12,566 nucleotides of DNA from contig DDEH01000097.1 in the NCBI GenBank assembly GCA_002336085.1, positions 1-12,566 of the forward strand, read 5' to 3'. This DNA comes from Flavobacteriales bacterium UBA1959 (GTDB lineage Bacteria; Bacteroidota; Bacteroidia; Flavobacteriales_D; Sanyastnellaceae). The position numbers and the translations under genes were made by a program. Position 1 is the stretch's first letter. Each line of letters opens with the position of its first letter. The notes under the pieces are model-generated. The model ran no database searches. It was not told the origin of the DNA and saw only the letters and a list, made by a program, of their open reading frames with translations. This document shows, piece after piece, positions 1 through 6,649 of this stretch.

Positions 1-714
1 TACGCGGTACTGCAGTTTGATCGAGTCCGCAGGCGCTTGTTGCCAAACATAGAGGATCGATTGTTCGAACAGGTCGCGAAGGCTTGCGTCACCGTCGTTA
101 ACCGGTTCTGCTTTGCAATTTTCCCCGAGAGATTCCTGAACCTTGAGGAATTGCCCTTGCTCATGTCCTGTGATGGATAGTGTCATAAGACCAACGTCAG
201 GACCTTCTTGTCGCCACGTCCTTTTGATTGCAAATCTTCCTTGGGATTGGCTTTCTAACAAAGATTCTACCTGAGCTGTCCCCGCTGAGACGTGGTGAGG
301 TTCAAACTCTACATCTTTGCGCGTGCCTTCCGAAATATAAGAGAACCACTGCGTGATCATCCCTCCATTGAATTCAGAGGTCGCTGTCAGCGAAAGCTTC
401 AGAAAGATGGTTTCGTTTGCAGGAGCATCTATCCAGATGAATTTGCCTCGGTCATCTTCAAAAGAGAAAGATGCACCGCCATTGTCAGCGGATTCTGCAA
501 TCATTCCTGGGGGAAATTGAATTTGAAACCGAGCAAATCCTCCTGTATTTCCCGTCTCGAGACTCCAGGTAGCTATGGCAGTTTGACCGGGGTACATTTC
601 TCCCGGTAAGTCGTGCTCTTCGACAACACCGTGGCTCAGGATCTCAATCAAGAGAAAGGGCTGGAGCAGAAGGCTAGCAAGCCAGAAATAGGGGAGGAAT
701 ACCGTGCCAAGCAT
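1..714 (-). CDS. Exported protein with two copies of a Bacteroidota beta-rich module (3' part outside window)
   Basis: The minus-strand frame is open for 238 codons from ATG at 714 to the left edge. An in-frame TAG four codons upstream fixes this as the first possible ATG. Residues 3-24 are strongly hydrophobic (FLPYFWLASLLLQPFLLIEI), so I read a signal peptide or membrane anchor. Residues about 31-112 form a first module with GFARFQIQFPPGM (59-71), a GGASFSFED stretch and FIWIDAP (92-98). The second half (about 158-238) looks like a diverged second copy: FAIKRTW, then QGQFLKVQESL matching GFARFQIQFPPG, then ILYVWQQAP matching FIWIDAP. From memory, similar 'GFAKFQQ...P.GF...GG.F.F.....KFIW..LP' modules occur in uncharacterised exported Bacteroidota proteins. 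I cannot name a function. The gene points away from rpmE2 and is separated from it by a minus-strand terminator, so it starts its own transcript or the leftward unit. The frame and hydrophobic start are firm; the family recall is moderate. Confidence 0.8.
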   Translation of the reverse strand, partial: MLGTVFLPYFWLASLLLQPFLLIEILSHGVVEEHDLPGEMYPGQTAIATWSLETGNTGGFARFQIQFPPGMIAESADNGGASFSFEDDRGKFIWIDAPANETIFLKLSLTATSEFNGGMITQWFSYISEGTRKDVEFEPHHVSAGTAQVESLLESQSQGRFAIKRTWRQEGPDVGLMTLSITGHEQGQFLKVQESLGENCKAEPVNDGDASLRDLFEQSILYVWQQAPADSIKLQYRV

Positions 715-811
715 ACATGCAATCTATCTCCAACACCCAACGATGTGTGGGGAGATTGCAGGAATTCTGAACAGGGAGTTGTGTGTGAAATGGAGGGAAG
801 CGAGAAGAGTT

Positions 812-851
812 AAAAAAAATAGTCCTGCCCCAACGTTTTGGAGCAGGACCA
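812..851 (-). terminator. Intrinsic terminator, minus strand
   Basis: Read on the minus strand, GTCCTGCTCC (849-840) pairs with GGGGCAGGAC (831-822), a 10-bp stem with one G-U wobble and loop AAAACGTT. It can be lengthened by a G-U pair and an A-T pair. After TA, a run of eight T (819-812) follows. The plus strand has no T run, so the terminator works leftward only. No protein gene lies directly upstream on the minus strand, because ribBA ends at 1460 behind its own terminator. Confidence 0.75.
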
Positions 852-907
852 ACTTAACCAAATTATCACTTGATGCTTGGCACTGAGGCCAAACTCACTT
901 AAAACCA
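812..907 (-). ncRNA. Candidate small RNA of about 95 nt upstream of the orphan terminator
   Basis: The stretch between the left gene and rpmE2 has no convincing minus-strand protein gene, yet it carries a strong minus-strand terminator. A perfect Bacteroidota -7 box, TACGTTTG, lies on the minus strand at 918-911, which would place a start near 907. The resulting transcript would have a small hairpin (TTGGC at 892-888 with GCCAA at 881-877) and then the terminator hairpin. I found no clear -33 TTTG at 19-21 bases, which weakens the call. It does not resemble SRP RNA, tmRNA or a tRNA to me. The alternatives are a leftover terminator, or one that only shields the left gene from antisense transcription. 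Confidence 0.28.
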
Positions 908-989
908 CTACAAACGTAGATGCTTATTGCGCTTTAGAATGGAAGATTCCAATTCGTTATTGACAGAGCTCCGTTAAAAAGTGGAAGTG

Positions 990-1020
990 TTTGATTTTCC
1001 TTCATTTCAAACTATCTTTA
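990..1020 (+). promoter_or_regulatory. Bacteroidota-type promoter of rpmE2
   Basis: TTTG at 990-993, a 19-base spacer, then TATCTTTA at 1013-1020 match the TTTG-N19-21-TAnnTTTG pattern except for the last base. Transcription would start near 1024, giving a leader of about 20-25 bases before the rpmE2 ATG. This also argues against an in-frame upstream ATG at 991, which lies inside the promoter. Confidence 0.6.
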
Positions 1021-1047
1021 CGCCCCGCTAAGACAATACACGAGATC

Positions 1048-1356
1048 ATGAAAGAAGGAATCCACCCAGAGAGCTACCGCGAGGTTGTATTCAAGGATAT
1101 GTCAAACGAATATTCATTTCTTAGCCGTTCTGCGGCTTCGACGAAGGAGACTATCAAATGGGAAGATGGAAACGAGTACCCCTTGATCAAGGTGGAAGTG
1201 AGTCACAAGTCTCACCCGTTCTATACAGGCAAGGCCCAATTCGTGGATACCGCCGGACGTATCGATAAGTTCCGTCAGAAGTACCAGAAATTTGATAAAA
1301 AGAGCGCACCACAGGAAGAAGCGTCACAAGATGAAACTCCATCGGAAGAATCTTGA
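1048..1356 (+). CDS. rpmE2: 50S ribosomal protein L31, type B
   Basis: The product is a 102-residue protein of the large ribosomal subunit, at the central protuberance and intersubunit bridge region in the L31 family. The start MKEGIHPESYREVVFKD and the core HPFYTGKAQFVDTAGRIDKFRQKY (56-79) are typical of L31. There is no cysteine at all, so the zinc-binding CxxC form (type A) is excluded and this is the zinc-independent type B. ATG 1048 is chosen over an in-frame ATG at 991, because the family starts at MKxxIHP and 991 falls in the promoter. The protein is longer than the usual 80-90 residues, with an acidic tail (about 86-102, rich in E, D, S, Q) after the conserved core. The gene is monocistronic, with its own promoter and terminator. 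In other bacteria type B paralogues are often used under zinc shortage; whether a type A copy exists here cannot be seen, and no Zur-like operator is evident. Confidence 0.93.
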   Translation: MKEGIHPESYREVVFKDMSNEYSFLSRSAASTKETIKWEDGNEYPLIKVEVSHKSHPFYTGKAQFVDTAGRIDKFRQKYQKFDKKSAPQEEASQDETPSEES

Positions 1357-1375
1357 AGATCGAAAGCTCTTAAAT

Positions 1376-1404
1376 AAAAAAGCCCTCACATTGAGGGCTT
1401 TTTT
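1376..1404. terminator. Bidirectional terminator shared by rpmE2 and ribBA
   Basis: AGCCCTCA (1381-1388), loop CAT, TGAGGGCT (1392-1399) form a perfect 8-bp stem. A run of A precedes it (1376-1380) and a run of T follows it (1400-1404), so either strand reads stem plus U-tract. It lies between the convergent 3' ends of rpmE2 and ribBA and fits both. Confidence 0.88.
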
Positions 1405-1459
1405 ATTGCTTTAAAAATCGGGGCCAGAAAGAGTAAGCTCGGAGGAGATTTGCTGTGAA

Positions 1460-2572
1460 TCAATCCAAGGGAGAGAGTTTCGTGACTTCCAGTCCATAGC
1501 CGATATTGCCGAGAGGGCGGTCTGTGTTGGTCAGAACATCAAGCTTTCGAATCCCCAATTCGCGGATGATCTGCGCGCCAATGCCGTAGTCTTTTAAATC
1601 CATCGGGGTTTTGTTTGATTCGCTAGTGTTTCGGCTCTCTTCAAATGCTTTTAATTCTTTCGAAATGCTGCTGCCGGATGTGGCTTTGTTGATGAAGATG
1701 ATAGCACCTGTTCCCTTTTCTTGGATGCGCCGCATGGCCGCATGCAGTTTTGGCCCTTTGCCGAAATCGAGCATCTGAAATACATCTCCAACAAGATTGC
1801 TACTGTGAACCCGTATAGGAACTTCGTCATCCGCAGTCCATTCTCCTTTTACAAGGGCGAGGTGCTCTACCTCGTTTGTGAGCTGTTTGAAGGCTATTGC
1901 CTTAAATGGTCCAAATGTTGTTTTTATATCGGTTTCAACGACACGTTCGATGAGCGTTTCGTTTTCCAGACGGTATTCGATTAAGTCGGCGATGGAGACC
2001 AGCTTGAGCTCAAATTTCTTCGCCAATTCTCGGCACTCCGGCAAACGTGCCATGGTGCCGTCCTCATTCATGATTTCTACAATGACCCCCGCAGGCTCAA
2101 AACCCGCGAGTCGAGAAAAGTCTACAGCTGCTTCAGTATGTCCAGCACGGCGAAGCACTCCTCCGCGCCGCGCGCGAAGAGGAAATATATGACCAGGCCT
2201 TCCCAGTTCTTCGTTTTTCGTGTAAGGGTCAATTAAAGCTTTGATTGTTTTGGCGCGGTCTTGTGCAGATATTCCCGTGGTGCAGCCATGGCCGAGTAAG
2301 TCAACAGAGACGGTAAATGGCGTTTCAAAGGCTGCATTATTGGAAGGTACCATGAGCTCAAGGCCAAGTTCGTCACATCGGTCTTCGACGAGAGGGGCGC
2401 AAATCAGTCCTCTGCCATGGGTGGCCATAAAATTGACGACTTCGGGGGTGGCATGACGAGCAGCTACCAAAAAGTCACCTTCATTCTCGCGGTCTTCGTC
2501 GTCGACAACAATGATGACTTCTCCTCTTCGGATAGCTTCAATCGCCGCTGGAATGTTGTCCAGTTTATTCAT
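1460..2572 (-). CDS. ribBA: 3,4-dihydroxy-2-butanone-4-phosphate synthase fused to a degenerate GTP cyclohydrolase II domain
   Basis: The product has 370 residues and belongs to riboflavin biosynthesis. The N-terminal RibB half (1 to about 203) would convert ribulose 5-phosphate to 3,4-dihydroxy-2-butanone 4-phosphate. It is intact: acidic metal/substrate loop DDEDRENEGD (24-33), TPFTVSVD, TTGISAQDRAKTI, GHIFPLRARRGGVLRRAGHTEAAVD (128-151) and EIMNEDGTMAR. The C-terminal half (about 205-370) has the RibA fold remnants VHSSNLVGDVF (255-265) and KDYGIGAQIIRELGIRKL, but all three zinc cysteines are replaced (N259, F270, K272) and the RQEGRGIGL catalytic stretch is gone. That half is therefore probably not a GTP cyclohydrolase; an active RibA should be encoded elsewhere. 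The start MNKLDNIPAAIEAIRRGE fits the family. An in-frame extension to 2689 would run into def and is rejected. The gene is divergent from def, with a TACTTTTG box at 2584-2577 next to the start. The existence of the gene is certain; the loss of RibA activity is an inference from the missing residues. Confidence 0.93.
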   Translation of the reverse strand: MNKLDNIPAAIEAIRRGEVIIVVDDEDRENEGDFLVAARHATPEVVNFMATHGRGLICAPLVEDRCDELGLELMVPSNNAAFETPFTVSVDLLGHGCTTGISAQDRAKTIKALIDPYTKNEELGRPGHIFPLRARRGGVLRRAGHTEAAVDFSRLAGFEPAGVIVEIMNEDGTMARLPECRELAKKFELKLVSIADLIEYRLENETLIERVVETDIKTTFGPFKAIAFKQLTNEVEHLALVKGEWTADDEVPIRVHSSNLVGDVFQMLDFGKGPKLHAAMRRIQEKGTGAIIFINKATSGSSISKELKAFEESRNTSESNKTPMDLKDYGIGAQIIRELGIRKLDVLTNTDRPLGNIGYGLEVTKLSPLD

Positions 2573-2576
2573 GCGA

Positions 2577-2615
2577 CAAAAGTACGCAATACAAGGGTTT
2601 GTGGCCGTAAATTTG
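2577..2615. promoter_or_regulatory. Divergent -7 boxes for ribBA and def
   Basis: Only 47 bases separate the two start codons. On the minus strand TACTTTTG (2584-2577) ends four bases before the ribBA ATG; on the plus strand TAAATTTG (2608-2615) ends four bases before the def ATG. Both fit TAnnTTTG exactly. No good -33 TTTG is seen at the normal distance for either, so the boxes may be partly chance. If real, both mRNAs would be nearly leaderless. Confidence 0.4.
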
Positions 2616-2619
2616 CTCC

Positions 2620-3195
2620 ATGATTTTACCAATTGTTGCATTTGGAGATTCCGTCCTGAAGGCGGAAGCCAATGAACTTGTAAAGCCACACCAGGGGCTT
2701 AGTGATTTGGTTGAAAATATGTGGGAGACCATGTATGAATCTGATGGCGTTGGCCTTGCTGCTCCGCAAATTGGTCAATCCATCCGGATCTTCGTCTGCG
2801 ACGGTTCGCCTTTTGCGGAAGGGGAACGTGGTGATGATTCCTGTATTGATTTCAAGCGCGTGATGATTAACCCTGTGATTTTTGAAGAATCGGAGGAATT
2901 GTGCGACATGGAAGAGGGATGCCTATCTATTCCTGGTATCCGAGAATCTGTGGAGCGTCCTGTTTCGATTGGTGTAGAGTATTACAACGAAAAATGGGAG
3001 CTGCAAGAAGAACGGCTCTCGGGCCTTGCCTCCCGTATTGTGCAGCATGAGAATGATCATTTGGACGGGGTTTTGATTACGGACCACATAGCGCCGATGC
3101 GGAGGCGATTGCTTCATGGTAAGCTGCGCGACATCGGTAAAGGCAAGGTTCCGGTAGACTATCGAATGCGTTTTCCTCAACAGCGTGGTAGATGA
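2620..3195 (+). CDS. def: Peptide deformylase
   Basis: This 191-residue cytosolic metalloenzyme removes the formyl group from the initiator methionine of new proteins. All three family motifs are present: GVGLAAPQ (43-50), EGCLS (99-103) and QHENDHLDG (142-150). The metal ligands are C101, H143 and H147, with catalytic E144. The length is normal for Bacteroidota forms, which carry a longer acidic insert between motifs I and II than E. coli (about 62-80 here). ATG 2620 is the natural start, since MILPIVAFGDSVL matches the usual N-terminus. The stop overlaps the ATG of the next gene (ATGA at 3192-3195), so the TPR protein is translationally coupled. This def plus TPR order is common in Bacteroidota as far as I recall. 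No riboswitch or operator is visible in the very short upstream gap. Confidence 0.96.
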   Translation: MILPIVAFGDSVLKAEANELVKPHQGLSDLVENMWETMYESDGVGLAAPQIGQSIRIFVCDGSPFAEGERGDDSCIDFKRVMINPVIFEESEELCDMEEGCLSIPGIRESVERPVSIGVEYYNEKWELQEERLSGLASRIVQHENDHLDGVLITDHIAPMRRRLLHGKLRDIGKGKVPVDYRMRFPQQRGR

Positions 3196-3698
3196 AATAC
3201 GAATCAACTTTGATTTTAGTCGGTTTTTTGGCAACGACACTTGTGCTCGGTATGGGATGCAAATTTTCGGGGCAAAAAAATGACTGTGTCAAACGGTTGG
3301 AGGGCATTGCCAAGATGGAGCGACAATTGGTTGAGTCTGCTGAAACGATTGATGTTTCATTGCGCAATGCATTGATGACCGCTTACGCTGATTTCTCAAA
3401 TTTCTGTCACGAGGCCGATGAAACTCCTGAATTTCTCTTTCGCCGTGCGGATCTGCTCCGCTCTGCGGGCTATTTTCAGGAAGCGATGACGCAATTGCGA
3501 GACATTCATGATCACTTCAAAGATTTTGATAAGAGGCCCATCTGTGCGTTTCTCGTCGGTTTTATTGCAGAAGAGGAGCTTAATGATCGTGAACAAGCCC
3601 GGAAAACATACGAACAGGTTATTGAACTTCATCCTGAAAGTCGAGCTGCAGAATGGGCAAGTCAGTCCATTTTGAATTTGGATATGCCACAAGATTGA
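3192..3698 (+). CDS. TPR-containing probable lipoprotein downstream of def
   Basis: The product has 168 residues. The N-terminus is a signal-like segment (about 5-22) that ends in LGMGC with C23. As a lipobox this is imperfect (G at -3 instead of L), so lipid attachment is likely but not sure. The C-terminal half (about 78-168) is alpha-helical with two TPR-like units: one around FRRADLLRSAGYFQEAMTQL, and a clearer second, FIAEEELNDREQARKTYEQV followed by IELHPES. TPR units usually bind protein partners; the partner here is unknown. The gene starts inside the def stop codon (ATGA), so it shares the def transcript. No strong terminator follows it; a 6-bp inverted repeat at 3701-3722 lacks a T run. 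The exported location makes a direct role in deformylation unlikely, and the conserved link with def is unexplained. Confidence 0.85.
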   Translation: MKYESTLILVGFLATTLVLGMGCKFSGQKNDCVKRLEGIAKMERQLVESAETIDVSLRNALMTAYADFSNFCHEADETPEFLFRRADLLRSAGYFQEAMTQLRDIHDHFKDFDKRPICAFLVGFIAEEELNDREQARKTYEQVIELHPESRAAEWASQSILNLDMPQD

Positions 3699-3759
3699 AG
3701 GCTTTCTTTCAGTTAGGAAAGCATATCTAAATCTCTACGAAAAAGTCATTTTAGCGTAT

Positions 3760-3767
3760 TACTTTTA
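3760..3767 (+). promoter_or_regulatory. Possible -7 box of the fba-pgi operon
   Basis: TACTTTTA fits TAnnTTT(G/A) and lies 19 bases before the fba ATG in an AT-rich 88-base gap. I see no TTTG at the proper upstream distance, so this is tentative. Confidence 0.25.
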
Positions 3768-3786
3768 TGTCAAATTTAAAAATTCG

Positions 3787-4857
3787 ATGGGACAGAAATT
3801 TAGGGCCGGTGTGTTGAGCGGGCAAGAGGTGCGTGCAGTTTTTCAAGATGCACAAAAAAATAAATATGCATTGCCTGCGGTCAATGTCATTGGTTCAAAT
3901 TCGACGAACGCTGTGCTTGAAACAGCTCGCGACTTGAACTCGCCAGTCATTGTTCAATTCTCCAACGGAGGTGCTGTATTCAATGCCGGTAAGGGCTTGA
4001 AAATGGACAACCAACAAAACGCAATTCTAGGTTCCATCGCTGGAGCGCATCATGTGCACACACTTGCTGAAGCGTATGGAATTCCGGTAATTTTGCACAC
4101 CGACCATTGTGCGCGAAAATTGTTGCCTTGGATTGACGGTTTATTGGATGCTAGTGAAGCCCATTTTGAGAAAACGGGAGCTCCACTTTTTAGCTCCCAC
4201 ATGATAGATTTGAGTGAAGAGCCCCTCGAAGAGAATATTGCTACGTGCAAATCTTATCTAGAGCGCATGCACAAATTGGGGATGTTCCTAGAAATAGAGC
4301 TTGGGGTGACCGGTGGAGAAGAGGATGGAGTTGATAACACCGATATCGATAGCAGCAAGTTATACACTCAGCCGGAAGAAGTCGCCTTTGCATATGAGGA
4401 GTTGAAGGCTGTGAGTGATCAATTCACCATAGCGGCAGCATTTGGTAACGTTCATGGAGTCTACAAGCCCGGAAATGTGAGCCTGACACCAAAGATTTTG
4501 GACAACAGTCAAAAGCACATCGAACAAAAATTCAATACGGGTTCCAACCCCGTGGATTTTGTGTTTCATGGTGGAAGCGGCTCTAGTGTTGAAGAAATCC
4601 GTGAGGCCATCTCCTACGGCGCGATTAAAATGAACATTGACACCGACATGCAATGGGCATTCCTCAGTGGCATTCGGAATTACGTTGATGACAACCACGA
4701 CTACTTGGAGACTCAAATTGGAAATCCTGAAGGGTCCGAGGTTCCAAACAAGAAAAAGTATGATCCTCGGGTTTGGTTGCGCCAAGGAGAGGCCTATTTC
4801 AGCGATCGATTGAAACAGGCATTTGAAGACTTGAATTGCGTTAATCGGAACGACTGA
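3787..4857 (+). CDS. fbaA: Class II fructose-bisphosphate aldolase
   Basis: This 356-residue zinc aldolase interconverts fructose 1,6-bisphosphate with glyceraldehyde 3-phosphate and dihydroxyacetone phosphate in glycolysis and gluconeogenesis (cytosol). It is the class IIA form, close in length and pattern to the E. coli enzyme (about 358). The visible zinc ligands are H107 (in HTDHCA), E171 (in LEIELG), H223 (in NVHGVYKPGN) and H261 (in FVFHGGSGS), and the catalytic aspartate is D106. The phosphate-binding segment KMNIDTDMQWAF (281-292) and the C-terminal KKYDPRVWLR are also conserved. The start MGQKFRAGVLSGQEV fits the family. An ATG at 3768 is out of frame. The stop overlaps the pgi start by one base (TGATG), so the two are translated as a coupled pair. 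I see no missing residue. Confidence 0.97.
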   Translation: MGQKFRAGVLSGQEVRAVFQDAQKNKYALPAVNVIGSNSTNAVLETARDLNSPVIVQFSNGGAVFNAGKGLKMDNQQNAILGSIAGAHHVHTLAEAYGIPVILHTDHCARKLLPWIDGLLDASEAHFEKTGAPLFSSHMIDLSEEPLEENIATCKSYLERMHKLGMFLEIELGVTGGEEDGVDNTDIDSSKLYTQPEEVAFAYEELKAVSDQFTIAAAFGNVHGVYKPGNVSLTPKILDNSQKHIEQKFNTGSNPVDFVFHGGSGSSVEEIREAISYGAIKMNIDTDMQWAFLSGIRNYVDDNHDYLETQIGNPEGSEVPNKKKYDPRVWLRQGEAYFSDRLKQAFEDLNCVNRND

Positions 4858-6473
4858 TGCTCAAGCCTTTTCATCTTCGTGCTTCACAGGCACACAAGCG
4901 CCTAGTCGCGCTCGCGAGTTCCGATGGTCAGCGACCTGTGACAGAGCTTTTTGCAAAAAACTCAAATCGATTTGAAGAGATGCACGCCGAGACCGACGGC
5001 TTCTTCATGGATTGGTCGAAGCAACGGATATCAAAAGCTACCATGGAAGCCCTTTTTGAATTGGCATCTGAGGCGAATTGGAAGGAAGGTCGGACTGCCT
5101 TGTTTTCGGGGGATGCCATTAACCAAACAGAAGGACGAGCGGTTCTTCACATGGCCATGCGGGCGCATGAAGGAGACAACTTTCATGTAGATGGACATGA
5201 TGTATTGCCTGAGGTAATGGAGGTGCGCGAAACGATGCTTGCATTCGCGGATGAAATCCGGGCCGACTCGAAAATCTGTGATGTAGTAAACATAGGAATC
5301 GGGGGCTCCGATTTAGGACCGCTCATGGTCACAAAAGCACTGCGCCGCTTTCGTGATGGCGGACCCAATGTTCACTTTGTAAGCAATGTCGATGGCTCGC
5401 ACCTCGAGAGCGTCCTCGAAGGACTAAACCCAGCGACCACCCTCGTCATTGTTGTTAGCAAAACATTTACGACACAAGAGACCATGGCGAATGCGAATGC
5501 CGCCAAAGATTGGTTTGTGCAAAGCATGGGAGAGTCACTGATTCAGAAGCATTTTGCTGCTGTTTCAACGAATCTTGAAGCCGCGGCACATTTTGGCATT
5601 GCACCCCGCAAGGTTTTTGGCTTCTCTGACTGGGTTGGAGGTCGTTATAGTTTGTGGGGGCCGGTGGGCTTGTCTATAGCCTGTTCTATCGGTTCCGGGA
5701 ACTTCAGGTCTTTGCTGGAAGGTGCTCGTTGCATGGATGTTCATTTTCAGCAGGCTCCAGATCACGAAAACTTGCCGCTCATCTCGGCATTGATGGGCAT
5801 TTGGTCGCGTGAATATTTGGGGTTTGAAACCCAGGTCATTCTTCCTTATGCTCAAGATTTGGATCGCTTCCCGGCTTACCTGCAGCAAGCAGATATGGAG
5901 TCCAATGGAAAATCGACTGGCCGCGATGGCAAGCGGGTGAGCCACGCCACCGGAGCAGTGGTTTGGGGAGAGGCAGGGACCAACGGTCAGCATGCGTTTT
6001 ACCAATTGCTTCACCAGGGTACTTCCATTCATCCGGTGGATATTATTGCCGTCAAAGCTTCCATGTCGAGGTACAGTGGACACCATGAAAAGCTCTTAGC
6101 GAATGCTGTGGCCCAAGCAGAGGCCTTAATGGTGGGGAAAAGTGCAGAGAAGGTTCAGTCAGAGATGAAAGTATCGGGCGCCGAACAAACGGAAATTGAT
6201 GCGGTGTCTGCTCATCGTGTTTTCGAAGGAAACCGTCCTTCAACATTCATAGTTTTGGATGATCTTGACCCGAAACGATTGGGGATGCTCATTGCTTTTT
6301 ATGAGCACAGGATTTTTGTCCAAGGCATGATTTGGAACATTTGCAGCTTTGATCAGTGGGGAGTGGAACTGGGTAAGGTATTGGCAACGCAGATCTTAGC
6401 TGAATGGAAAGGGGAGGAGATCGGTGATCATGATCCAAGCACCTTGGCATTGATGAAATTAATCAGAGGATAA
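4857..6473 (+). CDS. pgi: Glucose-6-phosphate isomerase
   Basis: The product has 538 residues and interconverts glucose 6-phosphate and fructose 6-phosphate in the cytosol. The length is close to the usual 540-550. Visible landmarks are the sugar-phosphate site NIGIGGSDLGP (145-155), VSKTFTTQETMANA (200-213), signature DWVGGRYSLWGPVGL (258-272), MESNGKS with catalytic E348, NGQHAFYQLLHQGT with H379, and FDQWGVELGK (498-507) with K507. These correspond to E355, H386 and K514 of E. coli by motif. It overlaps the aldolase stop by one base, which suggests a fixed two-gene operon for the upper part of glycolysis/gluconeogenesis. After the stop, 176 bases separate it from the next start codon. A weak inverted repeat at 6481-6505 has no T run, so the end of the transcript is unclear. 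Confidence 0.97.
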   Translation: MLKPFHLRASQAHKRLVALASSDGQRPVTELFAKNSNRFEEMHAETDGFFMDWSKQRISKATMEALFELASEANWKEGRTALFSGDAINQTEGRAVLHMAMRAHEGDNFHVDGHDVLPEVMEVRETMLAFADEIRADSKICDVVNIGIGGSDLGPLMVTKALRRFRDGGPNVHFVSNVDGSHLESVLEGLNPATTLVIVVSKTFTTQETMANANAAKDWFVQSMGESLIQKHFAAVSTNLEAAAHFGIAPRKVFGFSDWVGGRYSLWGPVGLSIACSIGSGNFRSLLEGARCMDVHFQQAPDHENLPLISALMGIWSREYLGFETQVILPYAQDLDRFPAYLQQADMESNGKSTGRDGKRVSHATGAVVWGEAGTNGQHAFYQLLHQGTSIHPVDIIAVKASMSRYSGHHEKLLANAVAQAEALMVGKSAEKVQSEMKVSGAEQTEIDAVSAHRVFEGNRPSTFIVLDDLDPKRLGMLIAFYEHRIFVQGMIWNICSFDQWGVELGKVLATQILAEWKGEEIGDHDPSTLALMKLIRG

Positions 6474-6573
6474 ACTGTCAGCTCACCTTCGGTTCAGATT
6501 TGAGCGGAGATAAGTTTGCTCTTTTGTTGGTTACCATGTAGTTTGCAATGTCGGTGAGCCCGAAACTAGAGAA

Positions 6574-6587
6574 TGCAACTAGTTGCA
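6574..6587. promoter_or_regulatory. 14-bp perfect palindrome upstream of the large secreted-protein gene
   Basis: TGCAACTAGTTGCA is a perfect palindrome 62 bases before the ATG at 6650. It is symmetrical enough to be a dimeric operator, or could form a short hairpin in the leader. A degraded -7 box (TAGTTTG, 6539-6545) lies just upstream, so the palindrome would sit near +25 of the transcript. No known regulator is recognised. Confidence 0.25.
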
Positions 6588-6649
6588 GGTTTCAAAAGTT
6601 TAATTTAGGGTGCAGAGCCGCCCGCCAAATCAGACAATCCAAAAGAACC

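Noticed and set aside
292..886. Three overlapping plus-strand reading frames (292-609, 613-813, 704-886)
   Set aside because: The first and most of the second lie opposite the minus-strand exported protein, whose frame is open to the window edge with a signal-like start and recognisable repeats. The third overlaps the minus-strand terminator. None has a recognisable protein pattern.
919..1000. Small minus-strand peptide of 23 codons (MKENQTLPLF...) before the orphan terminator
   Set aside because: It is short and has no recognisable features. It ends well before the terminator and lies upstream of the -7 box, so a non-coding transcript explains the region better.
991..1047. Upstream in-frame start for rpmE2 at 991
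   Set aside because: It falls within the promoter elements, and the L31 family begins at the MKEGIHP sequence.
2573..2689. Longer N-terminus of ribBA starting at 2689
   Set aside because: It would overlap the def coding start, is not like other RibB N-termini, and MNKLDNIPAAIEAI at 2572 is the expected start.
3701..3722. Hairpin after the TPR gene as a terminator
   Set aside because: The stem is only 6 bp (GCTTTC with GAAAGC), the loop is 10 bases and no T run follows.
6481..6505. Hairpin after pgi as a terminator
   Set aside because: The stem is 5 bp (GCTCA with TGAGC) with a 15-base loop and no T run directly after it.
6548..6649. Longer N-terminus of the large secreted protein starting at 6548
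   Set aside because: The added 34 residues are basic and would bury the signal peptide that begins at 6650.
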